The translations under genes and the position numbers were made by a program. Under the pieces are notes generated by a model that saw only the letters and a list, made by a program, of their open reading frames with translations, was not told where the DNA came from and did no database searches. Shown here one piece after another: positions 1 to 8,518 of a DNA stretch of 39,738 bases. The stretch's first letter is position 1; each line of letters opens with the position of its first letter. The stretch is taken from positions 1 to 39,738 of the forward strand of contig JAAFJB010000024.1 of the NCBI GenBank assembly GCA_013297995.1. Reading direction: 5' to 3'. The stretch is from Chitinophagales bacterium. Its GTDB lineage: Bacteria; Bacteroidota; Bacteroidia; Chitinophagales; Chitinophagaceae.

Positions 1-306
1 TACAATTTCCTCATCAAAAAACTGTGCTTCATCAATACCCACTACATCTACCCCCTGCGTCATGAGTAAAATGGTCTGGGAATTATCAATGGGCGTGGAG
101 GTAATGGTATTTGCGTCGTGACTAACCACATCGTTTGCATCGTACCTAGTATCCAATGCAGGCTTGAATATTTCTACTTTAAGATTGGCAATTTTGGCAC
201 GTTTCAGTCGCCTTATCAGCTCTTCAGTCTTGCCACTGAACATACTCCCACAAACCACTTCAATCCACCCTCTGCGCTCACCCGAAAAATTTGGTTCTAT
301 AAACAT
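1..306 (-). CDS. tdk: Thymidine kinase, N-terminal 102 residues (cut by window edge)
   Basis: Type II (TK1-like) thymidine kinase, which phosphorylates thymidine to dTMP in the salvage pathway in the cytoplasm. The reverse-strand translation begins [14 protein letters not shown] and carries a P-loop GSMFSGKT at residues 20-27, then [10 protein letters not shown] (about 88-97) with the DEAQ Walker B-type motif typical of this family. The ATG at 304-306 is chosen because this N-terminus matches the usual start of Bacteroidota thymidine kinases. The lasso domain and zinc-binding part lie outside the window, so the 3' end cannot be judged. The gene diverges from the next gene across an 80-base spacer. 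Confidence 0.95.
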   Translation of the reverse strand, partial: MFIEPNFSGERRGWIEVVCGSMFSGKTEELIRRLKRAKIANLKVEIFKPALDTRYDANDVVSHDANTITSTPIDNSQTILLMTQGVDVVGIDEAQFFDEEIV

Positions 307-385
307 GAACAATAAAATATAGGTTATGGCGTTTCATATAAATAATTTAACGCTCAATTGGTAATCCTCAAAAGTATTGCTTCCT

Positions 386-1021
386 ATGGAAAGAGTGGGT
401 ACTTTAATCAATAAATTAAAAGAACAATACGATCAGCAGGTATGTGCTGATAAATTGGCATTTACGGTGCAACTGTTGTTGGCTGAATTACAATCGCTGC
501 ATTATAAAGCAGCAGTAACGGGTAAAGTATCTGTTGTAATGCCCAATATTAGTTTCAATTCGGTATCTGAAACCCCTGATGAAGCGGCCGCGGAAGCTTC
601 AAAAGAAGCAAGGCCAGAAGAAACCAACTGGTTATTTACTACCAATATTGAAATACCAACTTTGGTGCACCAAGATAAAGTGGTAGTTCCGCAGCTTAAT
701 GATATGTTGACCAAACCTTTTGTTAATATCAACGAGCAACTGAAAGAACAAAAGACAGAAGTAGCTACCCTGTTAGATGATAGTCCAGTAAGGGATTTAA
801 AAAAAGCAGTAAGTGTAAACGATCGCTACCTATTTGTAAATACACTTTTTAGGGGCGATGAAACCATGTATGAGCGAAGTATTAAGACCATTAATGGGTT
901 TGCTATTTTTCCAGAAGCACAGTATTGGATTCAGCGAGAGCTAAAAGTAAAACTAGGCTGGATTGATAGCAATGAAACGGTTCAATTATTTGATCAATTA
1001 ATTAAGAGACGATTTTCTTGA
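386..1021 (+). CDS. Conserved Bacteroidota hypothetical protein
   Basis: A soluble protein of 211 residues with no signal peptide or membrane segment. I recognise it only as a conserved hypothetical of this phylum. The N-terminal part has a predicted helix (residues 1-40), an acidic, alanine-rich linker lies near residues 60-75, and the best conserved part is the C-terminal block with VNDRYLFVNTLFRGDETMYE (about 145-165). The ATG at 386 is preferred over an in-frame TTG at 377. The 3' end overlaps the convergent waaA gene by 28 bases, so both stop codons lie inside the other gene. Its function is unknown. Confidence 0.8.
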   Translation: MERVGTLINKLKEQYDQQVCADKLAFTVQLLLAELQSLHYKAAVTGKVSVVMPNISFNSVSETPDEAAAEASKEARPEETNWLFTTNIEIPTLVHQDKVVVPQLNDMLTKPFVNINEQLKEQKTEVATLLDDSPVRDLKKAVSVNDRYLFVNTLFRGDETMYERSIKTINGFAIFPEAQYWIQRELKVKLGWIDSNETVQLFDQLIKRRFS

Positions 1022-2247
1022 ATATAGGTTAGTATTCGGTTGCTTGCTCCCTGTTTAGTTTTTACATAATCACCAGCAATTTTTCCCGCTTCGGTAATTA
1101 TGGTTGTATTACTAAGTAAATCTTCCAGCAAATCTTTTATTTCTGAAGCATCCTTTGCAGTAAATGCCGCTTTGGCTTCAATCAATTCAATAGCTTCTCT
1201 GTATTTTTTATAAGTAGGTCCAAATACCAATGGAATGCCATATACAGCAGCTTCTAAGCTATTGTGAATGCCATCACTGGTGAAGCCACCGCCAATATAA
1301 GCAATGGTTGCATATTGGTAAAGAGAGCTCAGCATGCCCATATTATCTATTACAATGGTTTGCGAAGAAATAGTGTGGGGCGATGCTATAAAATTACTGT
1401 ATCGAACGGCATTGGGATAAAGGGTTAAGCAATCTTGAATACGGGTATTGTTTATAGAATGAGGTGCTATAATGAATTTTATATTGGGATTTGAAATTGC
1501 AAAATATTGCAATGCTTTATCATCATCCGGCCAAGTGCTTCCCGCAACAATTACCCGTTGGTGATTGCAAAAAGCAAGGAGCTGTTCATCTGTTTTAGCC
1601 TGCTGTGCAATCTCTAATACACGGTCGAAACGAGTATCCCCCGAAATACTTGAATGCCCCTCGTATCCGATGGATTGAAGCAACTGGTAAGCCGATTGAT
1701 CTTGCACAAAAAGATGGCTGAAATAGCCGAGCATATTTCGGTAAAAGCCACCGTAACTTTTAAAAAACACCTGATCTTTTCTAAAAACTCCCGATACCAG
1801 CAGCGTAGGGATTTTCTGTTCCTGTAATGTTTTTAAATAAAAATACCAGAATTCATATTTAATAAAAATTGCGAGGGAGGGACGAACTATTTTAATGAAA
1901 AGTGCAGCATTGCTTTTGCTGTCCATCGGCAGATAAAATACCCAATCTGCGATGGGATGATTTTTACGGACGGTATATCCCGAAGGCGAGAAAAAGCTAA
2001 TCAATATTTTATGATTTGGAAAGGAAGTCTTTAGTTTCTCGGCCACAGGTAAGCCCTGTTCAAACTCTCCCAGTGAAGAGCAATGCATCCAAATAATGGG
2101 TTGCTTGTTTTTATTCAATGCCTTTTCCATTACACTGAATAAATCAATTCTACCACTTACCCAGAGACTTGCTTTTTTATTTACAAGTGAAATAACGCGA
2201 GCAATAATGGGGTAAAGCCAAATAAATAATTGATAGAGCCATTGCAT
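994..2247 (-). CDS. waaA: 3-deoxy-D-manno-octulosonic acid transferase (Kdo transferase)
   Basis: Transfers Kdo from CMP-Kdo to lipid IV-A at the inner face of the cytoplasmic membrane, the first step of lipopolysaccharide core assembly. The GT30 hallmarks are visible: an N-terminal hydrophobic anchor (WLYQLFIWLYPIIARVI), HCSSLGEFEQG with the conserved glutamate, KYEFW, SGDTRFDR, AGSTWPDD, and GGGFTSDGIHNSLEAAVYG near the C-terminus. Length is 417 residues, normal for the family. The open frame extends to a TTG at 2256, but the ATG at 2247 fits better. A TAnnTTTG element ends only six bases before that ATG. The 3' end overlaps the convergent hypothetical gene by 28 bases. Confidence 0.95.
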   Translation of the reverse strand: MQWLYQLFIWLYPIIARVISLVNKKASLWVSGRIDLFSVMEKALNKNKQPIIWMHCSSLGEFEQGLPVAEKLKTSFPNHKILISFFSPSGYTVRKNHPIADWVFYLPMDSKSNAALFIKIVRPSLAIFIKYEFWYFYLKTLQEQKIPTLLVSGVFRKDQVFFKSYGGFYRNMLGYFSHLFVQDQSAYQLLQSIGYEGHSSISGDTRFDRVLEIAQQAKTDEQLLAFCNHQRVIVAGSTWPDDDKALQYFAISNPNIKFIIAPHSINNTRIQDCLTLYPNAVRYSNFIASPHTISSQTIVIDNMGMLSSLYQYATIAYIGGGFTSDGIHNSLEAAVYGIPLVFGPTYKKYREAIELIEAKAAFTAKDASEIKDLLEDLLSNTTIITEAGKIAGDYVKTKQGASNRILTYIQENRLLIN

Positions 2248-2253
2248 GTACCA

Positions 2254-2261
2254 CAAATGTA
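2254..2261 (-). promoter_or_regulatory. Bacteroidota -7 element before waaA
   Basis: TACATTTG on the minus strand matches the TAnnTTTG consensus. Only six bases separate it from the waaA ATG, so a transcript starting at the usual distance would have almost no leader. I see no convincing -33 element. Confidence 0.55.
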
Positions 2262-2317
2262 CAGCAGGATTTTGCTTTTGGTACAGTAATCAGTCAATCT
2301 TTATAAGCTTTTTAGCC

Positions 2318-2325
2318 TAAATTTG
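2318..2325 (+). promoter_or_regulatory. Bacteroidota -7 element before the sugar-nucleotide operon
   Basis: TAAATTTG matches TAnnTTTG and sits 20 bases before the ATG of the DegT-type aminotransferase. It would give a short leader of about 15 bases for the four-gene operon. No clear -33 box is seen. Confidence 0.55.
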
Positions 2326-2345
2326 CCCACTAGAAAAAACAAATT

Positions 2346-3476
2346 ATGCGTTCCATTCAAATGGTAGATACCAAATCACAATACTTGGCAATCAAGCCTG
2401 CTATTGACGCAGCTATTCATGAGGTACTAGACAGTGCGGCTTATATTAATGGAAAGGCAGTGCAGGAATTTACATTGGCATTGGGTAATTATATGAAGGT
2501 AAAATATACCATCCCTTGTGCCAACGGTACAGATGCTTTGCAAATAGCCATGATGGCATTGGGTTTACAGCCGGGTGATGAAGTAATTACACCATCATTC
2601 ACCTATATAGCTACTACAGAAGTGGTGGCTTTGCTAAAGCTTACCCCTGTATTTGTAGAAGTAGATCCCCAAACATTTTGCATTAGTGCTGAAGCCATTC
2701 GTAACGCCATAACGCCCCGTACCAAAGCCATTGTGCCAGTGCATTTATACGGCCATGCCGCTCCCATGGAAGCCATCATGCAGATTGCGCAAGAATTTAA
2801 TTTGTATGTAATAGAAGACAATGCGCAGGCTATAGGTTGCGACTATCATTTTTCCGATGGAACAACGCAGAAAACGGGAACGATTGGTACGATTGGCACG
2901 ACCAGCTTTTATCCTTCCAAAAATTTAGGTGCTTATGGCGATGGAGGTGCCATTTTTACCAACGATGAAATGCTGGCGCATAAAATGCGAATGATTGCCA
3001 ATCACGGTCAGCAAAAAAGATATTACCACGAATTGGTGGGTTGTAATTCAAGGCTGGACTCGATTCAGGCGGCTATTCTCAATATTAAATTGGCCAAATT
3101 AGATGAATACAATCGGGCGAGGCAAGCGGTGGCTGCCTTTTATAATCAACAGTTTGCGGGGCATTCTAAGATTGTAACGCCTTTTGTGGCCGATTATAGC
3201 AGTCACGTTTATCACCAATATACATTGCAGTTAAACGGTGTGGATAGAGATGCGTTGGCCCAGTATTTGGGGGGAGTGAATATTCCGTCTATGATTTATT
3301 ATCCCGTTCCCGGTCACTTACAGCCCATGTTTGCGTCGTTTAAATTGGAGCATTTGGATATGCCCGTGACTGATGCGCTTACTAATTCTGTAATTTCTTT
3401 GCCCATTCATACAGAAATGGATGAAGAACAATTAAATTACATTTGTTCTCATGTTCTCAATTTCCTAAATCAATAA
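2346..3476 (+). CDS. DegT/DnrJ/EryC1/StrS-family sugar aminotransferase
   Basis: A PLP-dependent aminotransferase that usually converts a keto nucleotide sugar to an amino sugar for lipopolysaccharide or capsule. The fold-type I motifs are clear: NGTDAL (residues 60-65), a PLP-binding acidic site in EDNAQAIG (D158), and the Schiff-base lysine K192 in SFYPSKNLGAYGDGGA. Length 376 is typical. It is the first gene of an operon with ugd, uxs and rfbD (gaps 9, 11 and 6 bases), so its product probably enters a surface polysaccharide. The exact substrate cannot be read from the sequence. Confidence 0.93.
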   Translation: MRSIQMVDTKSQYLAIKPAIDAAIHEVLDSAAYINGKAVQEFTLALGNYMKVKYTIPCANGTDALQIAMMALGLQPGDEVITPSFTYIATTEVVALLKLTPVFVEVDPQTFCISAEAIRNAITPRTKAIVPVHLYGHAAPMEAIMQIAQEFNLYVIEDNAQAIGCDYHFSDGTTQKTGTIGTIGTTSFYPSKNLGAYGDGGAIFTNDEMLAHKMRMIANHGQQKRYYHELVGCNSRLDSIQAAILNIKLAKLDEYNRARQAVAAFYNQQFAGHSKIVTPFVADYSSHVYHQYTLQLNGVDRDALAQYLGGVNIPSMIYYPVPGHLQPMFASFKLEHLDMPVTDALTNSVISLPIHTEMDEEQLNYICSHVLNFLNQ

Positions 3477-3485
3477 TAATATCTT

Positions 3486-4787
3486 ATGAAAATTGCTGTA
3501 GTAGGTACAGGTTATGTTGGGCTGGTTACGGGTACTTGTTTTGCCGAGACGGGCAACAAAGTTACTTGTGTTGATATTGATCAATCAAAAGTGACCAAGT
3601 TATCGAATGGAGAAATTACCATTTATGAGCCGGGACTGGAAAAAATATTTCTTCGTAACCTAAAAGAAGGTCGCTTGGTGTTTACTACCAATCTTGCTGA
3701 AGGAGTAAAAGACGCAGAGATTATTTTTCTTGCCTTGCCAACACCACCTGGAGAAGGGGGTGCTGCAGATTTAAAGTATATATTGGGTGTTGCAAAAGAT
3801 TTGGGGAAAATTCTGAGTGATTATAAAGTAATTGTAGATAAAAGTACGGTGCCAGTAGGTACTGCAGCAAAAGTGCATGCAGCCGTAGCTGAAAATTATA
3901 AGGGAGCATTTGATGTGGTAAGTAATCCTGAGTTTTTGCGTGAAGGAGTTGCGGTAGATGATTTTATGAAGCCTGATAGGGTGGTAGTAGGAACACAATC
4001 AGATAGAGCCAAAAAATTAATGTCAGAATTATACGCGCCCTTTGTACGCCAAGGTAATCCAGTGATTTTTATGGATGAAAAATCGGCTGAATTAACAAAG
4101 TATGCGGCCAATTCTTTTTTGGCTGCTAAAATTTCATTCATGAATGAGATTGCGCAGTTGTGCGAGCGAGTAGGAGCAGACGTAGATATGGTGAGAAGAG
4201 GTATTGGCAGTGATGAAAGAATTGGCAAGCGATTTTTATTTCCGGGTATAGGATATGGTGGAAGTTGTTTTCCAAAAGATGTGCAGGCATTGATTATGTC
4301 ATCCGAAGAAGTGAATTATGATTTTAAAATATTAAAAGCAGTAGAAGAAGTAAATGAAGCGCAGAAGCTTCACCTAATACCCAAGATTACCAAGTATTTT
4401 AATGGAGATGTAAAGGGCAAACATTTTGCGTTATGGGGACTGGCATTTAAGCCCAATACCGATGATATTCGCGAAGCACCAGCTTTGTATTTAATAGATG
4501 CATTAACCGCAGCAGGAGCAACGGTTTCAGCCTATGATCCTGAAGCAATGCCCAATGTTCAAAAGACTATTGGCGACAAGATTAAGTATGCAGAAAGCCA
4601 GTACCACGCGCTAATAGGTGCAGATGCATTGATTATTGCTACTGAGTGGAGTGAGTTCCGCACCCCAGATTTTGATAAGATTGATGCCGATTTAAAAGGG
4701 AAAGCCATTTTTGATGGTCGCAACTTATTCGAAGTAAAATTCATTACCGATAAGGGATATCATTACGAAAGTATTGGCCGTCATTAA
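3486..4787 (+). CDS. ugd: UDP-glucose 6-dehydrogenase
   Basis: Oxidises UDP-glucose to UDP-glucuronate with two NAD+, in the cytoplasm. The N-terminus has the Rossmann GxGxxG (VGTGYVG, residues 6-12), the middle domain carries [16 protein letters not shown], and the catalytic cysteine is C261 in [10 protein letters not shown]. The C-terminal UDP-binding domain ([16 protein letters not shown]) is complete. Length 433 is normal. The next gene, a UDP-glucuronate decarboxylase, uses its product, so the pair forms a UDP-xylose pathway. Confidence 0.97.
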   Translation: MKIAVVGTGYVGLVTGTCFAETGNKVTCVDIDQSKVTKLSNGEITIYEPGLEKIFLRNLKEGRLVFTTNLAEGVKDAEIIFLALPTPPGEGGAADLKYILGVAKDLGKILSDYKVIVDKSTVPVGTAAKVHAAVAENYKGAFDVVSNPEFLREGVAVDDFMKPDRVVVGTQSDRAKKLMSELYAPFVRQGNPVIFMDEKSAELTKYAANSFLAAKISFMNEIAQLCERVGADVDMVRRGIGSDERIGKRFLFPGIGYGGSCFPKDVQALIMSSEEVNYDFKILKAVEEVNEAQKLHLIPKITKYFNGDVKGKHFALWGLAFKPNTDDIREAPALYLIDALTAAGATVSAYDPEAMPNVQKTIGDKIKYAESQYHALIGADALIIATEWSEFRTPDFDKIDADLKGKAIFDGRNLFEVKFITDKGYHYESIGRH

Positions 4788-4798
4788 ACCAACCAACT

Positions 4799-5782
4799 AT
4801 GTCACAAAAACGTGTACTTATTACCGGTGCTGCCGGCTTTTTGGGATCTCATCTTTGCGATCGCTTTATTAAAGAAGGATACAAAGTAGTGGGCATGGAT
4901 AACCTGATAACAGGGGACCTGCGCAATATTGAACATTTGTTTAAACTGGAAGATTTTGAGTTTTACAACCACGATGTTTCAAAGTTTATTCATGTGCCGG
5001 GTAATATTGATTATATACTGCATTTTGCCTCCCCTGCTAGTCCCATCGACTACCTAAAAATTCCCATTCAAACTTTAAAAGTAGGGGCATTGGGAACACA
5101 TAATTGTCTCGGTTTGGCGAAGGCAAAAAATGCGCGTATGTTGGTGGCATCTACCAGTGAAGTGTATGGAGATCCCATGGTGCATCCGCAAACAGAAGAG
5201 TATTGGGGTAATGTAAATCCGGTGGGGCCAAGAGGCGTGTATGATGAGGCCAAACGTTTTATGGAATCTATTACCCGTGCTTATTATACCTTTCATGGGG
5301 TGGAAACAAGAATCATCAGAATCTTTAATACTTACGGACCTAGAATGAGGCTGAATGATGGAAGAGCATTGCCCGCATTTATTGGTCAAGCTTTGCGCGG
5401 AGAAGACCTGACAGTTTTTGGTGATGGTAGTCAAACCCGTTCCTTTTGTTATGTAGATGATTTAATTGAAGGGATTTATAGGTTGTTGATGAGTGATTAT
5501 ACCATGCCCGTAAATATTGGTAATCCGCATGAAATAACGTTGAAAGATTTTGCGGAAGAAGTATTAAAGCTCACAGGATCATCTGTAAAAATTGTTTACA
5601 AGGAATTACCTGTAGATGATCCCAAGCAGCGTAAGCCCGATATTACCAAAGCCCAAACCTTATTGAATTGGGGGCCAAAAGTAGAGCGAGCAGAGGGCTT
5701 GAAAAAAACCTACGAATATTTTAAATCCTTGCCGCAAGAAGAGTGGAGTAAGCAGCCCAAAGAATTTAATTCCGATAAATAA
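4799..5782 (+). CDS. uxs: UDP-glucuronate decarboxylase (UDP-xylose synthase)
   Basis: An extended short-chain dehydrogenase that converts UDP-glucuronate to UDP-xylose with bound NAD+. Seen in the sequence: [12 protein letters not shown] (residues 10-21) for NAD binding, the STSEVYGDP active-site stretch near residue 120, and YxxxK as Y148-DEA-K152. Variants such as [12 protein letters not shown] and [14 protein letters not shown] are typical of UXS. Length is 327. It directly follows ugd, which supplies the substrate. The pair implies a xylose- or UDP-xylose-derived sugar in a surface glycan. A dTDP-glucose dehydratase is less likely because the SPIDYLKIP and STSEVYGDP motifs are of UXS type. 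Confidence 0.93.
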   Translation: MSQKRVLITGAAGFLGSHLCDRFIKEGYKVVGMDNLITGDLRNIEHLFKLEDFEFYNHDVSKFIHVPGNIDYILHFASPASPIDYLKIPIQTLKVGALGTHNCLGLAKAKNARMLVASTSEVYGDPMVHPQTEEYWGNVNPVGPRGVYDEAKRFMESITRAYYTFHGVETRIIRIFNTYGPRMRLNDGRALPAFIGQALRGEDLTVFGDGSQTRSFCYVDDLIEGIYRLLMSDYTMPVNIGNPHEITLKDFAEEVLKLTGSSVKIVYKELPVDDPKQRKPDITKAQTLLNWGPKVERAEGLKKTYEYFKSLPQEEWSKQPKEFNSDK

Positions 5783-5788
5783 TTTTGT

Positions 5789-6661
5789 ATGAAACCCGTT
5801 GTAGCAATAACAGGAAAAAGCGGACAGTTGGGATGGGAACTGCAACAACTGGCTGTAGCATTTGAAGATAGGTATCTCTTTATTTTCACAGATCGCCTAC
5901 AGTTAGATCTTTCTAACCCTGATAGTATTGCTGTTTTTTTTGAGCAATACCGACCTGCTTATTTCATCAACTGTGCGGCATATACAGCGGTAGATAAAGC
6001 AGAGTTAGAGCAAGAAGTGGCATTGTTGGTGAATGCAAAAGCAGTGGAGCAAATGGCCATCTGTTGTGAATTATATGCCTGCAAATTCATTGCCATTTCT
6101 ACCGATTATGTTTTTGATGGAGATGGAACAACGCCTTATAAAACAGATACGGTTACTGATCCTGTAAATTATTATGGGTATTCTAAACGTTTGGGAGAGC
6201 AACTGGCACAGCAGAACAATCCTTCTTGTATTATAGTAAGAACATCTTGGGTGTACAGTATGCACGGGAATAATTTTGTGAAGACGATGCTTCGGTTGAT
6301 GCGAGAACGAACTGAATTAAAAGTGGTAGGTGATCAAATAGGATCCCCTACTTATGCGGCAGATTTGGCGGCGGCATTAATGCAGGTAATTGAAGCGCAG
6401 GAGAAGGGTAATATTCATTCAGGCATTTATCATTACAGCAATACGGGCGTAATATCTTGGTATGAATTTGCGGAAGCTATCCGCAGTTTCGCAGCATTGA
6501 ACTGCACGTTGATACCCATTACCACGCCCGAATATCCAACACCAGCAAAGCGCCCCGCCTATTCGGTAATGAATACTGATTCTTTTATAAGAGATTTTAA
6601 TATTCCTTTAAAACAGTGGGAGACCAGTTTGCAAGCTTGTATGCAGTTATTGTTGAAATAG
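5789..6661 (+). CDS. rfbD: dTDP-4-dehydrorhamnose reductase
   Basis: Catalyses the last step of dTDP-L-rhamnose synthesis, reduction of dTDP-6-deoxy-L-lyxo-4-hexulose with NAD(P)H. Seen: ITGKSGQLGWEL (residues 7-18), the STDYVFDG block (104-111), YxxxK as Y129-GYS-K133, and a VVGDQIGSPTYAADLA substrate-domain signature. Length 290 is typical. It is the last gene of the operon. The rfbA, rfbB and rfbC partners are not in the window, so they must lie elsewhere if the pathway is complete. An alpha-L-rhamnosidase gene lies 2 kb downstream. Confidence 0.95.
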   Translation: MKPVVAITGKSGQLGWELQQLAVAFEDRYLFIFTDRLQLDLSNPDSIAVFFEQYRPAYFINCAAYTAVDKAELEQEVALLVNAKAVEQMAICCELYACKFIAISTDYVFDGDGTTPYKTDTVTDPVNYYGYSKRLGEQLAQQNNPSCIIVRTSWVYSMHGNNFVKTMLRLMRERTELKVVGDQIGSPTYAADLAAALMQVIEAQEKGNIHSGIYHYSNTGVISWYEFAEAIRSFAALNCTLIPITTPEYPTPAKRPAYSVMNTDSFIRDFNIPLKQWETSLQACMQLLLK

Positions 6662-6767
6662 GAAAGAGAGAAAAATAGTATTCCGTTTCTATAAAAATCT
6701 TGCTTAAATATTCCATCTCATATTCTGCCTTCTTTTTCACTGCCGATTATGTAGATAGTTACATTGC

Positions 6768-7385
6768 TTAGAATCGCTTTCCAATGCCAAACGATAATTG
6801 AGATATCGTATCCCCATTGGTATCTAGTTGAAATCCTCCAATAAAACCAATACTTATACTTTTTCCAACGAAAAAATCATATTCTATTTGTGCAGATGAC
6901 CCTAATGCCAAAGTTCTTTGTGGTTCTCTGTTGTTAAATACTACCACTGGAAAGGGTAGCCCCGTTACCAGCGGATAATATACTGAAAGGTCGTCCCAAT
7001 TAGAAGAAGATTGGTATCTAAGTATTGGGCCAGCTCTAAAAATTAATTGGTGCTGATTTGACTGTATAAAATGATATCCTAAATAGCTTGCCAATTGCAC
7101 TCCTGCGGTAGTATATCTAATGGATCCGTCTTGCATATTACCTACCGGATTGGTGAAAAATAATTCTAATTTTCCGTCGTGAATGGTACTGCCAATGGAG
7201 TTAGTCCATTGAATTCGTTTACTTATATTTTTATGATATGCTACTGAAAAATTCAATCCCCTGGCATCACCAGTTCCGTGAATGCTTTGTCCCCCAATTA
7301 ATTGAATATGATTTTTATTGCGTGTGCTTTGGGCAATAGAATTAAACGTAAGAAATACGAAAAGTATGAGTATGTATTTAGCCAT
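6768..7385 (-). CDS. Small secreted outer-membrane beta-barrel protein
   Basis: Predicted 205-residue barrel-type protein starting MAKYILILFVFLTFNSIAQS, a clean signal peptide ending in A-Q. The rest shows alternating hydrophobic and polar strands (for example FRAGPILRYQ and LALGSSAQIEYDFF) and ends in GIGKRF with a terminal phenylalanine, typical of Bacteroidota porin-like domains. The open frame continues upstream to 7631, but those 82 residues are a methyltransferase remnant and would bury the signal peptide, so the internal ATG at 7383-7385 is the sensible start. The exact family and role are not recognised. Confidence 0.7.
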   Translation of the reverse strand: MAKYILILFVFLTFNSIAQSTRNKNHIQLIGGQSIHGTGDARGLNFSVAYHKNISKRIQWTNSIGSTIHDGKLELFFTNPVGNMQDGSIRYTTAGVQLASYLGYHFIQSNQHQLIFRAGPILRYQSSSNWDDLSVYYPLVTGLPFPVVVFNNREPQRTLALGSSAQIEYDFFVGKSISIGFIGGFQLDTNGDTISQLSFGIGKRF

Positions 7386-7631
7386 AAAATTATTTTTTGA
7401 ATCGCTTTGTGAATCAATACTTTTTTTTACTTTTTCTTCTTCTAATTTCTGGTATTGAGGATTAATGTTTATAGCGTGGACATTACCGCCCTCTCCAAAA
7501 CATTTTTTCAAAAGTTGGACTGAGCCACCATGCGAAGTTACAATTTCATAAACATCAAAATAATGATCCCATTTATGAATAATTTTTCGAGTATGCGTAT
7601 AAAATAATTCACTTAAAGTATTAGATTTCAT
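7386..7631 (-). pseudogene. Remnant of a class I SAM methyltransferase / cephalosporin hydroxylase-like gene
   Basis: The translation includes KIIHKWDHYFDVYE, then SHGGSVQLLKKCFGEG, then VHAININPQYQKLEEE. From memory this closely follows the N-terminal part of the methyltransferases found in surface polysaccharide clusters, which read roughly HKWxHYFEIYE, about 14 residues, LEIGVSHGGSLQxWKxYFG, then IxGIDINPxCKxLEEE. Compared with that pattern, the stretch between HYFDVYE and SHGGS is deleted, the glycine-rich SAM loop is broken (EIVTSHGG), and everything after about residue 78 is missing. The frame then runs directly into the barrel gene. It is therefore the 5' end of a dead gene, probably once part of the neighbouring polysaccharide locus. 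Confidence 0.6.
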
Positions 7632-7749
7632 AGAATAAATTGCTATATTTCACTTCATAATAACGAATATATAAAAAAAAACAGCCATTTTGGCGAAATA
7701 CAGTCAATGTAAATAAAACTACAATTGATTACTAATAATTTAACTCCTT

Positions 7750-8337
7750 ATGAAGCCAGTTTGGAAATTAGTACTATTTTTTTGCTTACTCGGATCTTGC
7801 ATACCTACCTATATTGATCATGTGAGTGTAAAAACAATTGCTACTGAACGTAAGAATGAAGACTGGATTCAAATTAAAAAACTATTTGTTAACTGCTATG
7901 GGAATATGTCAACTAGAATTGTTTCTGAAAGTATTTATTCCGCAGTAAATAAAAAAATGCAAAAAAAAGGGTCAATTTCAGATTTTCATTTTGAAACCAT
8001 TTTTGCGAATTCACCTGTAACAAGTATAAGGAATGTAGAAATGAATGGGTATGATGGGTTCATGTTTTTTTATCCAAAAGAAATTGCATCCATAGATAAT
8101 AGTACAAAGAGGGTAGAATTTGGTATTCCAATTTCGCCGGGTAGCACTTTAGTTGGAGGAGGGTACGGAAGTTCTTATGAAGAATCTTTTCGTGTTGAAT
8201 TGTTTAATTCAAAAAAAGAACTGGTGTATAAGGGGGAGATTAAATTTCATTTTGATCCAGGAAAGGAGGCAGTTTATGATAGAATTGCGGTCAAATTGAT
8301 TACGCAACTTCAAGCTGCTAGCATTTCATTGTGGTAA
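7750..8337 (+). CDS. Hypothetical lipoprotein
   Basis: A 195-residue protein with a lipoprotein signal peptide: positive start (MKPVWK), hydrophobic core, and lipobox LLGSC with the modified cysteine at residue 17. Residue 18 is isoleucine, so an outer-membrane location is likely, although this cannot be settled from sequence. The mature part ends in a region with FRVELFNSKKELVYKGEIKF, which looks like beta structure. I do not recognise a domain. It stands alone between the divergent barrel gene and the rhamnosidase gene, with 181 bases of spacer after it. Confidence 0.7.
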   Translation: MKPVWKLVLFFCLLGSCIPTYIDHVSVKTIATERKNEDWIQIKKLFVNCYGNMSTRIVSESIYSAVNKKMQKKGSISDFHFETIFANSPVTSIRNVEMNGYDGFMFFYPKEIASIDNSTKRVEFGIPISPGSTLVGGGYGSSYEESFRVELFNSKKELVYKGEIKFHFDPGKEAVYDRIAVKLITQLQAASISLW

Positions 8338-8518
8338 CCCACCCGCATCATATTAAATACCAGCGCCAAGTAATGCCAGTATTAGAGGCTTAATTTTAAA
8401 GTATAATCAGCACAGACCAGTAATGTTTTTTTAATTTAATATTTACATTACACCCGCTAAGGAGTTTTTAGTTCACTTACCCCAAAATGCCCATTTTTTA
8501 ACACTGGTGTTGTAGATT

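Noticed and set aside
5068..5434. Minus-strand open frames inside uxs and similar antisense frames elsewhere
   Set aside because: They are antisense to strongly recognised genes, with no independent motifs or starts.
7386..7631. The full 287-codon frame as one genuine fused enzyme-barrel protein
   Set aside because: The upstream part is an internally deleted methyltransferase piece, and the downstream part begins with a normal signal peptide that would be buried in a fusion.
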